Assembly: GCF_015207655.1 (NCBI RefSeq)
Contig: NZ_JADEWN010000031.1
Coordinates: 1 to 59,519, forward strand
DNA from: Gloeocapsopsis crepidinum LEGE 06123
GTDB taxonomy: Bacteria; Cyanobacteriota; Cyanobacteriia; Cyanobacteriales; Chroococcidiopsidaceae
Direction of reading: 5' to 3'
Length of the DNA stretch: 59,519 bases
The notes under the pieces were generated by a model, which had not been told where the DNA came from, did not search any database, and saw only the letters and a program-made list of their open reading frames with translations. This document shows positions 9,560 through 18,650 of the stretch, piece after piece. The first letter of the stretch is position 1; the number at the start of each line of letters is the position of its first letter. A program made the position numbers and the translations under genes.

Positions 9560-10871
9560 AAGTTCCACACTTGTTTTTATTGCCTTCTCGACAGCTTTCT
9601 ACTCTCGTATCTTTTGTTCAATAGCGCGTGCTCCCTCAATTCTCAACTTTTTTCACTTCGCGACTATACCCTTTGCAATGGTAGTTGCAATGTCAGCGAC
9701 TCGAACCAAAGATTACCGTCAACTTAATGCTGTTTGGTCGATTTTCTTTGCACTTCTGATTTTCCTAGGTGTAATGCTTGCCAGTGCAATTGTCAACCAT
9801 GCTGGAATTCCTAATGTCATCGTTAACTTCCTAATCCTTGGGGAACCCTTCATGTTTCTCATAGCGATCGCTTGTATTGATTTTCATGCAGAAAGTCTTA
9901 ATAAATTCAGGCGTTGGTTGATCGTCTCTGCATTAATCAATCTGTTATTAGCAATTATTCAAAAGTTCCTTTTAGTTGCAGGACATATAAGTGCAGCGCC
10001 ATATGATGAAACAGATGGGGTACAGGGAGTTTTTTTTATATCGGGAGCCGGAGGCTACATCTCTGCTGCTGTCTCAGTTAGTGTTTCTATTTATTGCATT
10101 CTATATCTTAAAACAGTTCCGCTTTGGATACGTATCTTTGGACTAGTAGGGACAATTTATCAAATTCAAATTGCGGACACTAAACAGGTACTTCTCGTCA
10201 GCGGACTAGCTTGGGGCTTACTTGCCTTAAGTAAAGTTCAGGATTTGAGAAAGCTTCTAGTCTATGTAACTTGCATCGGATTAGCCATTGCAGCTTTCTG
10301 GTGGGCAACTCATAACATAGAATTATTTGAAGTTTACGTTCAATGGTTTAGCAGAGATGATATCAACAATAGTAATTCTGGTGGCGGACTTGATGTCAAA
10401 ACAGAGGGTATCCGCAAAGTTCTTTCATACTACCATTCTCCTATCAATTGGTTGTTAGGACTGGGTCCAGGGCATACGCTTGGTCGGTTAGGAGGTTGGA
10501 CAATTAGTGATATGTGGAGTATCTTATCTCGGCTCGGAGCTACTAAACATCCTTTATACGATGAAATGTGGAGCTTTATTAATAATAATTGGATTGCCTT
10601 ATCAACCACCTTATATGTACCACTGTTTAGTTGGGCTGGAATCTGGGGCGATCAGGGATGGCTGGGAGTCGCTGCTTACTTGTATCTTGGTTTTTTAGTA
10701 TGGAAGTATTTTTGTATTGATGACTATTGTAAATTTCTCACCCTTACCATTTTTGTGTATGGTTTCTTTCTAACGCAAGTTGAGGAACCTGGTTTTATGC
10801 TTTCTATGGTTACTCTCATTGGATTACGCTGGCACGAACATCGAATCCAGAAGGCAAAATTATTGTCATAA
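9507..10871 (+). CDS. Wzy/O-antigen-ligase-like polysaccharide polymerase
   Basis: A 454-residue integral membrane protein with roughly ten to twelve hydrophobic segments and a large hydrophilic loop in the C-terminal half (about 280-365), the layout of Wzy polymerases and WaaL ligases. Primary sequence is poorly conserved in this class, so topology and position at the end of a glycosyltransferase block are the main evidence. It would polymerise or ligate lipid-linked repeat units on the outer face of the inner membrane. The start overlaps the upstream GT4 by 53 bases. Confidence 0.75.
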   Translation: MINQPTTILRKKKARFIKSSTLVFIAFSTAFYSRIFCSIARAPSILNFFHFATIPFAMVVAMSATRTKDYRQLNAVWSIFFALLIFLGVMLASAIVNHAGIPNVIVNFLILGEPFMFLIAIACIDFHAESLNKFRRWLIVSALINLLLAIIQKFLLVAGHISAAPYDETDGVQGVFFISGAGGYISAAVSVSVSIYCILYLKTVPLWIRIFGLVGTIYQIQIADTKQVLLVSGLAWGLLALSKVQDLRKLLVYVTCIGLAIAAFWWATHNIELFEVYVQWFSRDDINNSNSGGGLDVKTEGIRKVLSYYHSPINWLLGLGPGHTLGRLGGWTISDMWSILSRLGATKHPLYDEMWSFINNNWIALSTTLYVPLFSWAGIWGDQGWLGVAAYLYLGFLVWKYFCIDDYCKFLTLTIFVYGFFLTQVEEPGFMLSMVTLIGLRWHEHRIQKAKLLS

Positions 10872-10924
10872 TTTTTACCAACTTGCATACAGCTTAGCTG
10901 TATCTTCAAACTTACTTTTGTTTC

Positions 10925-11462
10925 ATGTCAATCAAATTAGGTGCTGGACTTTTTACGGGAACAAGCTTATTGCTCAAAGGTTGTGGTGGAAATGAAGCAT
11001 CACAAACAGGTAATGGTGGTAGACTCGTTGCAGCAACTTTTACAGGAAGTTGGAAAGAAGCACATCGTACAATTTTAGTACCCTACTTTGCCCAGAAAAC
11101 TGGAACTACGACTAACTTAGTACCGCAATTAGCAATCGACCAAGTCGCACAACTTACTGCATCAGCTAATAGCCCTCCTTATGATGTGGCACTCTTAGAT
11201 GCAGGACCATTTCGTAATGCGCCTGTTGAGGAAATTTTACAACCCTTTCCCGTTGACCTCAGTGAAAACTTTCAAGATTTGTTACCCCAGTATCAAACAA
11301 AAGCTGATGAGTGGGGACCTACTGAGCTGTTCAAGCGATCGGCATTGGTTATAATACGGCAAGAATTTCTACACCGCCTACATCATGGGAAGACTTGTGG
11401 AAACCGGAGTTTGCCGGTCGTCTTGGGCTTGTGAGTATGCAAAGTACGGTGGGAACTGCTTT
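10925..11462 (+). pseudogene. PotD-like ABC substrate-binding protein, frameshifted and 3'-truncated
   Basis: The first 140 codons resemble a spermidine/putrescine-type extracellular binding protein: a hydrophobic leader ending in a lipobox-like LLLKGC, then ATFTGSWKEAHRT and YDVALLDAGP. At about 11345-11352 the frame changes by one base. In the shifted frame the homology continues (SWEDLWKPEFAGRLG, then MQSTVGTAFF), after which it stops at a T-rich junction near 11462 and amidohydrolase sequence begins. More than half of a normal ~350-residue protein is missing. A deletion has joined two genes. Not functional as a binding protein. Confidence 0.8.
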
Positions 11463-11464
11463 TT

Positions 11465-12886
11465 TTGATCGAGAAGGGTACGATTGTCGCGGTTGCTGCG
11501 GATTTATCAATTCCTTCAGGCTGTACTGTCATTGATGCAAAGGGGTTATTGGTAACTTCTGGCTTGATTAATGGGCACTTTCATTCGCACGAGCATTTTC
11601 ATAAAGGATGTTTTGACAATCTACCGCTTGAGTTGTGGATGCACTTTGTGCGTCCGCCAGTTGCATCGCCACCTCTGACACCAGAGCAGGTTTATCTGCG
11701 CACGATGATTGGCGCTATTGAAGCCATCTGTACAGGTACAACGTTTGTCGTGGATGATGTCAACCATGCTCCTCAGTTTTCTATGGAGTGTATTGATGCC
11801 GTTTTTCAAGCTTATGAAGATATTGGGTTATGGGCATTAGTTAGCGTTAGTCTTTACGATTTATCGTTTTACCGTGCAGTACCATTCTTTGATGAAGAAG
11901 TGCCAGTACACCTGCGCGAACAGTTGGATCGCCAAGGTTTACCCGATCGCGATCGCCTGTTAACTATTGCACAACATTTGGCTCAAACACGCCATCCCAA
12001 TCAACATCGAGTCGGCTATATTGTTGCACCTTCTGCACCACAGCGTTGCAGTCGCTCTTTTCTAATTCAGCTTGGGGAATTGGCACAAGTATACGATTTA
12101 CCCATAATGCTACATTTACTCGAAACACGCTTACAAGCAGTGACAGGACAATTGTTTTACCAGTGTTCGATGACTGAGTATTTAGCCGAGTTGGGTATTT
12201 TAAGCGATCGCATTGCCTTACAGCATTGTGTTTGGTTGACACCGCATGACATTAAACTGCTTGCTCAATCAGGCGCGAGTGTTGTTTATAATCCACTTTC
12301 CAATCTTAAACTTGGTAGTGGTAGAATGCCTGTTCGTGCTTTTCAAGAAGCAGGAGTTAACATTGCCCTTGCCAGTGATGGATATGGGTCAAGAGATAGT
12401 CTTAATATGCTTTCGGTAATGCAAGCTGCTGCTTTACTTAACAAGTCACCTGCAACGTTTCCAGAACAGTGGATATCTGCAGAAGAAGCCTTTCAGTTTG
12501 CCACAATTGGAGGTGCTAAAGCATTTGGCTTTGAGCAATTGGGAAAAATTGCTCCTGGTTACCAGGCTGATTTTGTTGGATACCGACTCAATAATCTATC
12601 GTTTGTACCGCTGAATCATCCTCTACGACAACTCGTTTACGCAGAAACCGGTGCTGTAGATTTAGTTGTTGTTGATGGTGTTGAAGTTATGCGCAATGGT
12701 AAATTAACTCAAGTCAACGAGCAAGCTTTGATCGAAGCAATCTGTAGAGTGCATCATCAAATATTACCTGCAATGCAAGAATCGGAAGCCACCGTACAGA
12801 CTTTTTTGCCTTACTACCGTCAAATTTACGATCGCTGTTTGACACAACCCGTCGATTCTGCAATTCTGACTGATGATTTGTTCTAA
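11465..12886 (+). CDS. TRZ/ATZ-type amidohydrolase, N-terminus lost
   Basis: A member of the SsnA/8-oxoguanine deaminase/triazine hydrolase branch of metal-dependent amidohydrolases. Active-site residues are visible: HxH in GHFHSHEHF (about residues 38-46), a His in MLHLLET, a His in LQHCVWL, and Asp in ASDGYGSRDS. The frame begins at a TTG exactly where the broken binding protein stops, and the usual first ~25 residues (first strands of the beta-sandwich) are absent. The 473-residue catalytic part is open, but no sensible start or ribosome site is seen. It may be untranslated. Substrate unknown; probably deamination of a nitrogen heterocycle. Confidence 0.75.
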   Translation: MIEKGTIVAVAADLSIPSGCTVIDAKGLLVTSGLINGHFHSHEHFHKGCFDNLPLELWMHFVRPPVASPPLTPEQVYLRTMIGAIEAICTGTTFVVDDVNHAPQFSMECIDAVFQAYEDIGLWALVSVSLYDLSFYRAVPFFDEEVPVHLREQLDRQGLPDRDRLLTIAQHLAQTRHPNQHRVGYIVAPSAPQRCSRSFLIQLGELAQVYDLPIMLHLLETRLQAVTGQLFYQCSMTEYLAELGILSDRIALQHCVWLTPHDIKLLAQSGASVVYNPLSNLKLGSGRMPVRAFQEAGVNIALASDGYGSRDSLNMLSVMQAAALLNKSPATFPEQWISAEEAFQFATIGGAKAFGFEQLGKIAPGYQADFVGYRLNNLSFVPLNHPLRQLVYAETGAVDLVVVDGVEVMRNGKLTQVNEQALIEAICRVHHQILPAMQESEATVQTFLPYYRQIYDRCLTQPVDSAILTDDLF

Positions 12887-13802
12887 AGCAACATCTGTCG
12901 GTAGTGTGCTTCGATTGATTTTAGCGTATGAAATTGGGGTAGATTAGTATGGCGAGTGCGATCGCATAACTCTTGATGCAACGCAGCTACATCTACTGTT
13001 TTCACGCTACCATCTTCAACAATCAGCTTGCCATTAATCCAGACTCGCTCTACAACATCAGTTGGTCTACCCAGCACTAATAATTGCAATGGGTCGTTAA
13101 ATGACAATAAATAAGGATGTGCCAGGTTATACAAAAATATGCCAGCAATACTACCAAGGGAAATAGCTCCTAATTGTTCTAATCCTACACCACGAGCACC
13201 ATTCTGTGCTGCCATTTGCAGTACTGTATGAGGAGACAACCAATGCTAATCATCTGGCTCAGTGACAGTGTGCAAAATAGTTCCAAGCTTCACTGCTTCT
13301 AAGAGATTTTGGGCATCATTACTAGCGGCTCCAAAAACAAATGGTAGATCTTGAACTAATGGTGCAATAAAAGCACGAATGCCGACTTGTTTATAGCCTT
13401 TCACTAAGGCTGCAATAGTTTCCAATTCTTGTCCTGGCACAATATAGGCATGATCAATTAGACAAGTACCTCCTGATAACAGTGTATTGACTGCTGTACT
13501 TAATGCCCCTAGATAAAACTGCTCCAGGTCAGTAGGAGTAGAATCAAAAACATCCGCTAGCCATAGTTCTAAAGGCAACTAGGGAATCAGTCCTCGTTGC
13601 CACACCTGAGAGGGGTGCGTGTGAGCATTAACAAATCCTGGTAAAAGTAACTTATTACGTCCATCAATATAGCTATCATCGGATACAGTAATTGAATCAG
13701 TCGTAGAATAAGTTCGTAAATGCGATCGCCCTTTAATTGAACAGAAGCCGAGGTTGTCGAGTCGTCATCAGGAATCAAGACATCGTGAATTAAGACAGAC
13801 AT
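12883..13802 (-). pseudogene. Second TRZ/ATZ-type amidohydrolase, multiply broken
   Basis: Read on the minus strand, an ATG at 13802 starts MSVLIHDVLIPDDD. A frameshift near 13720 follows, then LLLPGFVNAHTHPSQVW with the HxH metal motif, an in-frame TAG at about 13577, LPLELWLADVFD, a further in-frame TAG at 13246-13248, then the C-terminal end SPHTVLQMAAQNGARG to LLVLGRP. About 300 codons remain against roughly 450 for the family, so ~150 residues of the central barrel, with several metal ligands, were also deleted. Converges tail-to-tail with the amidohydrolase at 11465-12886. Clearly inactive. Confidence 0.88.
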
Positions 13803-13982
13803 GATTTTGTAATTCGTAATTGTTTGGACATATAGAGAGCTTCTAATGCTTGGCGAACGCGACAACTTGTTGATTATTGGCTATTGTCAGGTAATAAGTA
13901 ACCGGTAATCTGTAACTGAGGACTAGATACTATTACCAATGACTATTTACCAGCCTTGATGCACTAACCGGATATTCATAGC

Positions 13983-15029
13983 TCAAAGAGAAATAGATGA
14001 CACCAGCATTTCTAAGCGTTGCTCTACTTCACCATGCGCTTTGAGTAAAGCGGCTAGCTTGCGTCGCATTATAATACCTGGTTGATCTGAAGGCATATGC
14101 TGTTCGGCATTGATATCTAATGGTGTGTCATAATTTGTAGTTTCTAGCACGACTTTGTCCTCTTGCGTCACCTGCCGATCAAACGCGATAATAGCAGCAG
14201 CATTAGCATCTGCTTCGGTATCATTACGAATACAGAATTGCACAACCTGAGATATACGATCGCTGACAGGAGTTGCAGCAGTAAAGATGAGATGCATTAA
14301 TCCATTAGGGCAAGTAATCTTCAAAGTGCGGCTGAAGGGCATATACCAAGTTGAAACCACATAACGCACTGTAACTTCATCCTCAATCTTGAGGTTTTTG
14401 CGCTGACTTGGTGGATTAACTACAGGAACCGTTGCTTGAACTTGTAAACCATACTCTAGAGAACTTATTTCAGATGAGGCTGGTTCAGGCTGTTGCTGAT
14501 TGCCGAATGATTCTGCATGAACAAAGCTAAAGTGAGCATTGTCGAAGGAGTTCTCCATTAAACGCAGTCCACTGCATTGCCAAGGTTCATAAAATTGGGG
14601 AATTAGCCGCATCGTAGCATCTTCTGCTTCCGGAATATACGGGATAGGCAGCAGTGGTTCGTCATGCAAGCACACCCATACATAGCCATAGCGTTCAGCA
14701 CAATTATACGACGGTACTTGGTAACTGGTGGGAACGCATTGCTTAGGTTTAAGTTGAGGAACCACAACACAAGTTCCTTGCCGATTAAATGACCAACCGT
14801 GGTAAGGACAGCGCACGCAGCCATTGATAATCTCTCCTTTCGACAGTTTTGCCGAACGATGGCAACATTGATCGGAAATAGCAGCAGGTTGCCCTTCTGC
14901 ATCAAGCCAAAGAGCGATCGCTTGTCCTAACAACTGAAATGATTGCGGCTGGCTTGACAGTTGAACAATCGGCATTACAGGATACCAAAAGCGCTTGAGG
15001 ACGGGTTGTTGCGTTACTAACATTAGCAA
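13983..15029 (-). CDS. Rieske non-heme iron oxygenase, alpha subunit
   Basis: An aromatic-ring-hydroxylating/demethylating type oxygenase of about 348 residues. The Rieske cluster ligands are present as Cys-x-His (CCHRS) and Cys-x2-His (CPYHGW) about 16 residues apart, and the catalytic iron motif D-x2-H-x4-H is in SFDNAHFSFVHA. The size and single-component look resemble VanA-type demethylases and purine N-demethylases, which need a separate reductase; none is visible nearby. It is a full-length paralogue of the gene just upstream (15038-16081), separated by 8 bases. Both appear intact. Substrate unknown. Confidence 0.9.
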   Translation of the reverse strand: MLMLVTQQPVLKRFWYPVMPIVQLSSQPQSFQLLGQAIALWLDAEGQPAAISDQCCHRSAKLSKGEIINGCVRCPYHGWSFNRQGTCVVVPQLKPKQCVPTSYQVPSYNCAERYGYVWVCLHDEPLLPIPYIPEAEDATMRLIPQFYEPWQCSGLRLMENSFDNAHFSFVHAESFGNQQQPEPASSEISSLEYGLQVQATVPVVNPPSQRKNLKIEDEVTVRYVVSTWYMPFSRTLKITCPNGLMHLIFTAATPVSDRISQVVQFCIRNDTEADANAAAIIAFDRQVTQEDKVVLETTNYDTPLDINAEQHMPSDQPGIIMRRKLAALLKAHGEVEQRLEMLVSSISL

Positions 15030-15037
15030 GTGACTCC

Positions 15038-16081
15038 TTAAGATTGCACAGCAGTTGAAGTGGATTGCGATCGCCGTTGTTCTACCTCGCCATACTCTCT
15101 TAACAATGCTGCTAAGCGATGGCGAATGATAATACCTGGCTTATCTGATGCCATATGCTGTTCTTCTGCTAAACAAAGAGGTGCGTCGTACTCGGTAGTT
15201 TCCAAAATGTCGCGATCTTCCTGTGTTACCTGACGGTCAAAAGCAATAATATCAGCAGCTTGAGCATCCGCTTCGGTATCATTACGAATACAAAATTGCA
15301 CGAGTTGAGAAGTGCGATCGTCAATTGGAGTGTAGGCAGTAAAAATTAGGTGGTTCAGTCCGTTAGGATATTGAATTTTCAGGGTACGGGCAAACGGCAT
15401 AAACCAGCGTCGTTCATTTGTGCGAATCGTTTTTTCAGTGGCAATGCCCAAGTTTTTCTTTTGTAGTTCGGGGTTTAGCACTTCTAGCCAATGCTTCATG
15501 ACAAACCCTGTCTCAGTTTCTGTAATTTCATCAATTGGCGGCGGCACTGGATTGCCCTGATCGCCCCAAGAACTAGCATGAACAAAGTGTCCGTGGGCAC
15601 TGTCAAAGGAGTTTTCAATCACCCGCAGTCCACTCACCTGCCAGGTTTCATAAAATTCGTGAATCATGCGGAAACTGGAATCATCAGCTTCAGGAATAGC
15701 GGGAATTGGGTGTAAAGGATCGCCCAAGCACACCCAAGCGTAGTCATAACGTTCCACACACTGAAAAGCAGCTACTTGATAACTAACAGGAATTGGTTGT
15801 GACTTAAATTGCGGTACATCAACACATTTACCTTCTTTGTTGTAAGCCCAACCATGATAAGGACAGCGAATACAACCGTTGGCGATCGCGCCCTTTGACA
15901 ACTGTGCTGATCGGTGACAACATTTATCAGCAACAGCAACAGGCTGTTTTAATGAATCTAACCACAATACAATTTTTTGACCAAGCAGTTGAAAGGGGTA
16001 GGGATGTTCAGTAGAAAGTTGGGCGATCGGCACAACTGGATACCAGAAACGCCGCAAAATAGGCTGTTGAGTAACTAGCAC
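15038..16081 (-). CDS. Rieske non-heme iron oxygenase, alpha subunit (tandem paralogue)
   Basis: A 347-residue Rieske oxygenase. Ligands: Cys54/His56 and Cys73/His76 for the [2Fe-2S] cluster, Asp160/His163/His168 for the mononuclear iron. It is similar along its whole length to the downstream paralogue, including start (MLVTQQP.L.RFWYPV) and tail, so a tandem duplication is likely. The enzyme would use electrons from a ferredoxin or reductase to hydroxylate or demethylate a small molecule in the cytosol. Its neighbours (amidohydrolases, ABC importer) suggest a nitrogen-containing substrate. Confidence 0.9.
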   Translation of the reverse strand: MLVTQQPILRRFWYPVVPIAQLSTEHPYPFQLLGQKIVLWLDSLKQPVAVADKCCHRSAQLSKGAIANGCIRCPYHGWAYNKEGKCVDVPQFKSQPIPVSYQVAAFQCVERYDYAWVCLGDPLHPIPAIPEADDSSFRMIHEFYETWQVSGLRVIENSFDSAHGHFVHASSWGDQGNPVPPPIDEITETETGFVMKHWLEVLNPELQKKNLGIATEKTIRTNERRWFMPFARTLKIQYPNGLNHLIFTAYTPIDDRTSQLVQFCIRNDTEADAQAADIIAFDRQVTQEDRDILETTEYDAPLCLAEEQHMASDKPGIIIRHRLAALLREYGEVEQRRSQSTSTAVQS

Positions 16082-16193
16082 AAGTTATTCTCCAAGTTGA
16101 TACAAGTAAGAGAGCAAAGGAAGCAGAGGGACAGGGGAGAACTTTGATCTATAGCTCTCATCTGGAGACAAGATGAGGACAAGATTTAAGTTG

Positions 16194-16519
16194 TTAGTTT
16201 TCGCGTATCATTACACTTTCGTGCCAATTTTTGAGCAAAGCATTTGAGAACCAACTCAACAAGGTAAAAATGGCAATTCCTGAGAGGGTAATTAAAAGCA
16301 ATGCGGCAAACATGCGTGGAATTTGCAAGTTATATCCTGACATCAGAATTTGGTAAGCCAACCCTGAATTAGTGCCTCCAGTTTCAGCAACAAACTCTGC
16401 TACAACTGCACCGATGAGTGCCAAACCACCACTAATACGTAACCCTGCTAGAAAGTAGGGCAAACGATGGAGAGTCATAGTGAGGGGTAATGCAAGGGAC
16501 AGCAAGCACAGAGAGTGAA
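16194..16519 (-). pseudogene. ABC transporter permease, only the C-terminal part left
   Basis: About 105 codons match the end of SsuC/TauC/NMT1-type permeases: FLAGLRISGGLALIGAVVAEFVAETGG and IPRMFAALLLITLSGIAIF, with two to three membrane segments. A normal protein has about 250 residues; the first ~150, including the EAA-loop start, are missing. The remnant begins directly after the stop of the upstream ATPase gene (16520-16522), so a deletion removed the 5' half. No usable ATG precedes it. The importer cannot work without this subunit unless another copy exists elsewhere. Confidence 0.85.
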
Positions 16520-17285
16520 TTACACTGCAACTGCTGCAAGATCTTTAGCCGATTCCGACAAGTGATGCGACACCATACGGCAGTAGCGGTTGAAGGTCTG
16601 AGAAGTGCGGTAGTTTTCGTCGCGAGGATAAGGCGAATCAATGGCAATATCTTCTGTCACTCGACCAGGACGCGCTGCCATTATGACTACTCGGTAAGTA
16701 GACTGCTTCATACACGCTATGAGTGACAAAAATAATGGTTAGTTGCATCTGATGTTGCAAGTTCAAAATGTCGGTATTGAGCTTACTGCGGGTTATTTCA
16801 TCTAATGCACCAAAAGGTTCATCCATGAGTAAAATATCGGGCTGAGTCACCACACGAGCAATAGAAACGCGCATTTTCATCCCGCCAGAAAGTTCGCGGG
16901 GATAGCAATGTTCAAATCCAGTTAAGCCTACTTGAGCGATCGCTTCTGATGCTGCCACTAGGGCTTGTCGCTTGGGTAATTTTGCTAGTTTCAATGGCAA
17001 CCACACGTTATCAAGTACAGTAGCCCAAGGCAATAATGCTGCTTCTTGAAACACATAAGCTAGCCTGTGTTGATTATGGGTGTGATTCCAGGCGATCGCG
17101 CCTGTTTTCATATTGCCTAATCCAGCAATCAAGCGTAATACGGTACTTTTGCCACAACCCGATGGTCCCACCAAACTCACAAGTGTTGCAGGAGTAATTT
17201 CTAAATTTAAATCCTGAAGAGCGATCGTCCCATTCACATAGGTTTTAGAAATGTTTTCTAAGGAAATGATCGGCGAAGTATGCAT
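16520..17285 (-). pseudogene. ABC transporter ATP-binding protein with a frameshift
   Basis: The first ~200 codons encode a normal NitT/TauT-type ATPase: Walker A GPSGCGKST, signature LSGGMKMR, Walker B ILLMDEPFGALDE and the H-loop FVTHSVYEA. At about 16700-16710 the frame shifts. The continuation VVIMAARPGRVTEDIAID lies in another frame and runs to a TAA at 16520-16522. The unshifted frame instead gives an unrelated 20-residue tail. Start taken at ATG 17285; 17306 is possible. ATP-binding residues survive, but the C-terminal part is garbled. Confidence 0.82.
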
Positions 17286-17353
17286 AGTGATTATTGCAGA
17301 GATCAATTTTGGTAAATTTAGGCAAGTTACTCTTAGCCAAAAGACATTTAGCT

Positions 17354-18433
17354 TTATACGTATGCATCCACACTTTTATTGACAAAATCAAGCGTGAAGG
17401 CTTCTTGATAGTTCACATTTGGATTGAATACTTTTGCCTCAACCATGTCGGTATAAATTTGTGTCCAGCGTTCTTGCGTCATTGCACCAATGCCAAACGT
17501 TTCTGCATCACCACTTTTGACAATGCCGTATTCTTTAATTTTGCTCAAACTATGAGCAAGTTGCTCATCTGTCATTTCAGGATTGTCTTGTTTAATGAGT
17601 ACATTTGCAGGAGCCGGATCTTCTAGATAGCTGTACCAGCCTTTAATCGAAGCATCCACAAACCGCTGTACTAAGTCAGGATTGCTTTCCACCAACTCGC
17701 GTTTTGTTTCAATAGTAGAACTATATGGTGTGTAACCGTGGTTTGCCATTAATAGTTCTACTGGCTTAAAACCGCCTTCCTGCTCGATTTTGTGAGGCTC
17801 TGAAGTAATGTACCCTTGCTGAACTAAACTCTTATCTGCGACAAAAGAACCCACATTGAAGGTATAAACACCAATTTGACTATCGCTGTAACCATATTTT
17901 TGCTTGAGGAACGGCCAGAAAGTCGTGTGGGCAATAGTAGAGAGCAAAATCTTTTTACCTTTTAGATCCTCAAATCTATCGTTACCTGCGTTGGGATGCG
18001 TTAGCAATGCTTGAGGATCTTTCTGGAACATAGCAGCAACTGTGATTTTGGGAAGTCCTGACTCAATTGCCTTGATCGCCTCAATCGCATATCCCATCTT
18101 AAAGTCAATGGTTCCCGCCATGAGTAGTTGATTGCCATTTACTTGAGAACCACCCATATTAATGGATACATCTAATCCATGTTTCTGATAAAGTCCTGTT
18201 GCAACGGCTTGATAAAAGCCGCCGTGTTCAGCCTGAGCAAACCAACTTGTCCCAAGGATAACTTTATTCAATTTACTAAATGTTGTAGAACTTGTGCTTC
18301 CTGCATTGGTTGTGCTATTTGAGGTACCGACGCAAGCTGAGAGTAGTCCAGTTCCTAATGCTAGCGATCCATACTTGAGAAACTTGCGGCGATTCAAAGC
18401 GAATTGGAAAGATGAAAGTTTAGAGTTGTGCAT
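17354..18433 (-). CDS. NMT1/THI5-like ABC transporter substrate-binding lipoprotein
   Basis: A 359-residue periplasmic binding protein. The N-terminus has a twin-arginine-like NRRKFLKYG (about 13-21), a hydrophobic segment and a lipobox LLSAC near 31-35, so it is probably a Tat-exported lipoprotein. The mature part has the family pattern TSWFAQAEHGGFYQAVATGLYQKHGL and IDFKMGYAIEAI. Members bind thiamine pyrimidine precursors, sulfonates, nitrate or other small compounds. The gene is intact although its ATPase and permease partners are broken. It is divergent from the GntR gene. Confidence 0.88.
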   Translation of the reverse strand: MHNSKLSSFQFALNRRKFLKYGSLALGTGLLSACVGTSNSTTNAGSTSSTTFSKLNKVILGTSWFAQAEHGGFYQAVATGLYQKHGLDVSINMGGSQVNGNQLLMAGTIDFKMGYAIEAIKAIESGLPKITVAAMFQKDPQALLTHPNAGNDRFEDLKGKKILLSTIAHTTFWPFLKQKYGYSDSQIGVYTFNVGSFVADKSLVQQGYITSEPHKIEQEGGFKPVELLMANHGYTPYSSTIETKRELVESNPDLVQRFVDASIKGWYSYLEDPAPANVLIKQDNPEMTDEQLAHSLSKIKEYGIVKSGDAETFGIGAMTQERWTQIYTDMVEAKVFNPNVNYQEAFTLDFVNKSVDAYV

Positions 18434-18571
18434 GAAAGGTTTTTTGCAAAAGGGCTAATAAACCAAATATTTTTAGCAAGCCTTGGCAACAATGCTTAGT
18501 AACTAAAGATGCATCGCTAAATATTCGAGTACTCTATAATATACAGTGCTAAATACAGAAACAAATACAAG

Positions 18572-18583
18572 TTTGTATACAAA
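18572..18583. promoter_or_regulatory. Candidate GntR/FadR-type operator
   Basis: The perfect 12-base palindrome TTTGTATACAAA lies in the 217-base divergent region between the binding-protein gene (minus) and the GntR gene (plus). It fits the general FadR/FCD operator form with GT and AC half-sites around a 1-3 base centre. A TATAAT at 18535-18540 is nearby. Assignment to the adjacent regulator is inference from position. Confidence 0.5.
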
Positions 18584-18650
18584 AGAGTAAAAGTTTATAA
18601 GAGAGATTTCCGTATCACTGGCTACCGTTATTGCTCACTTTTATCAGGAA

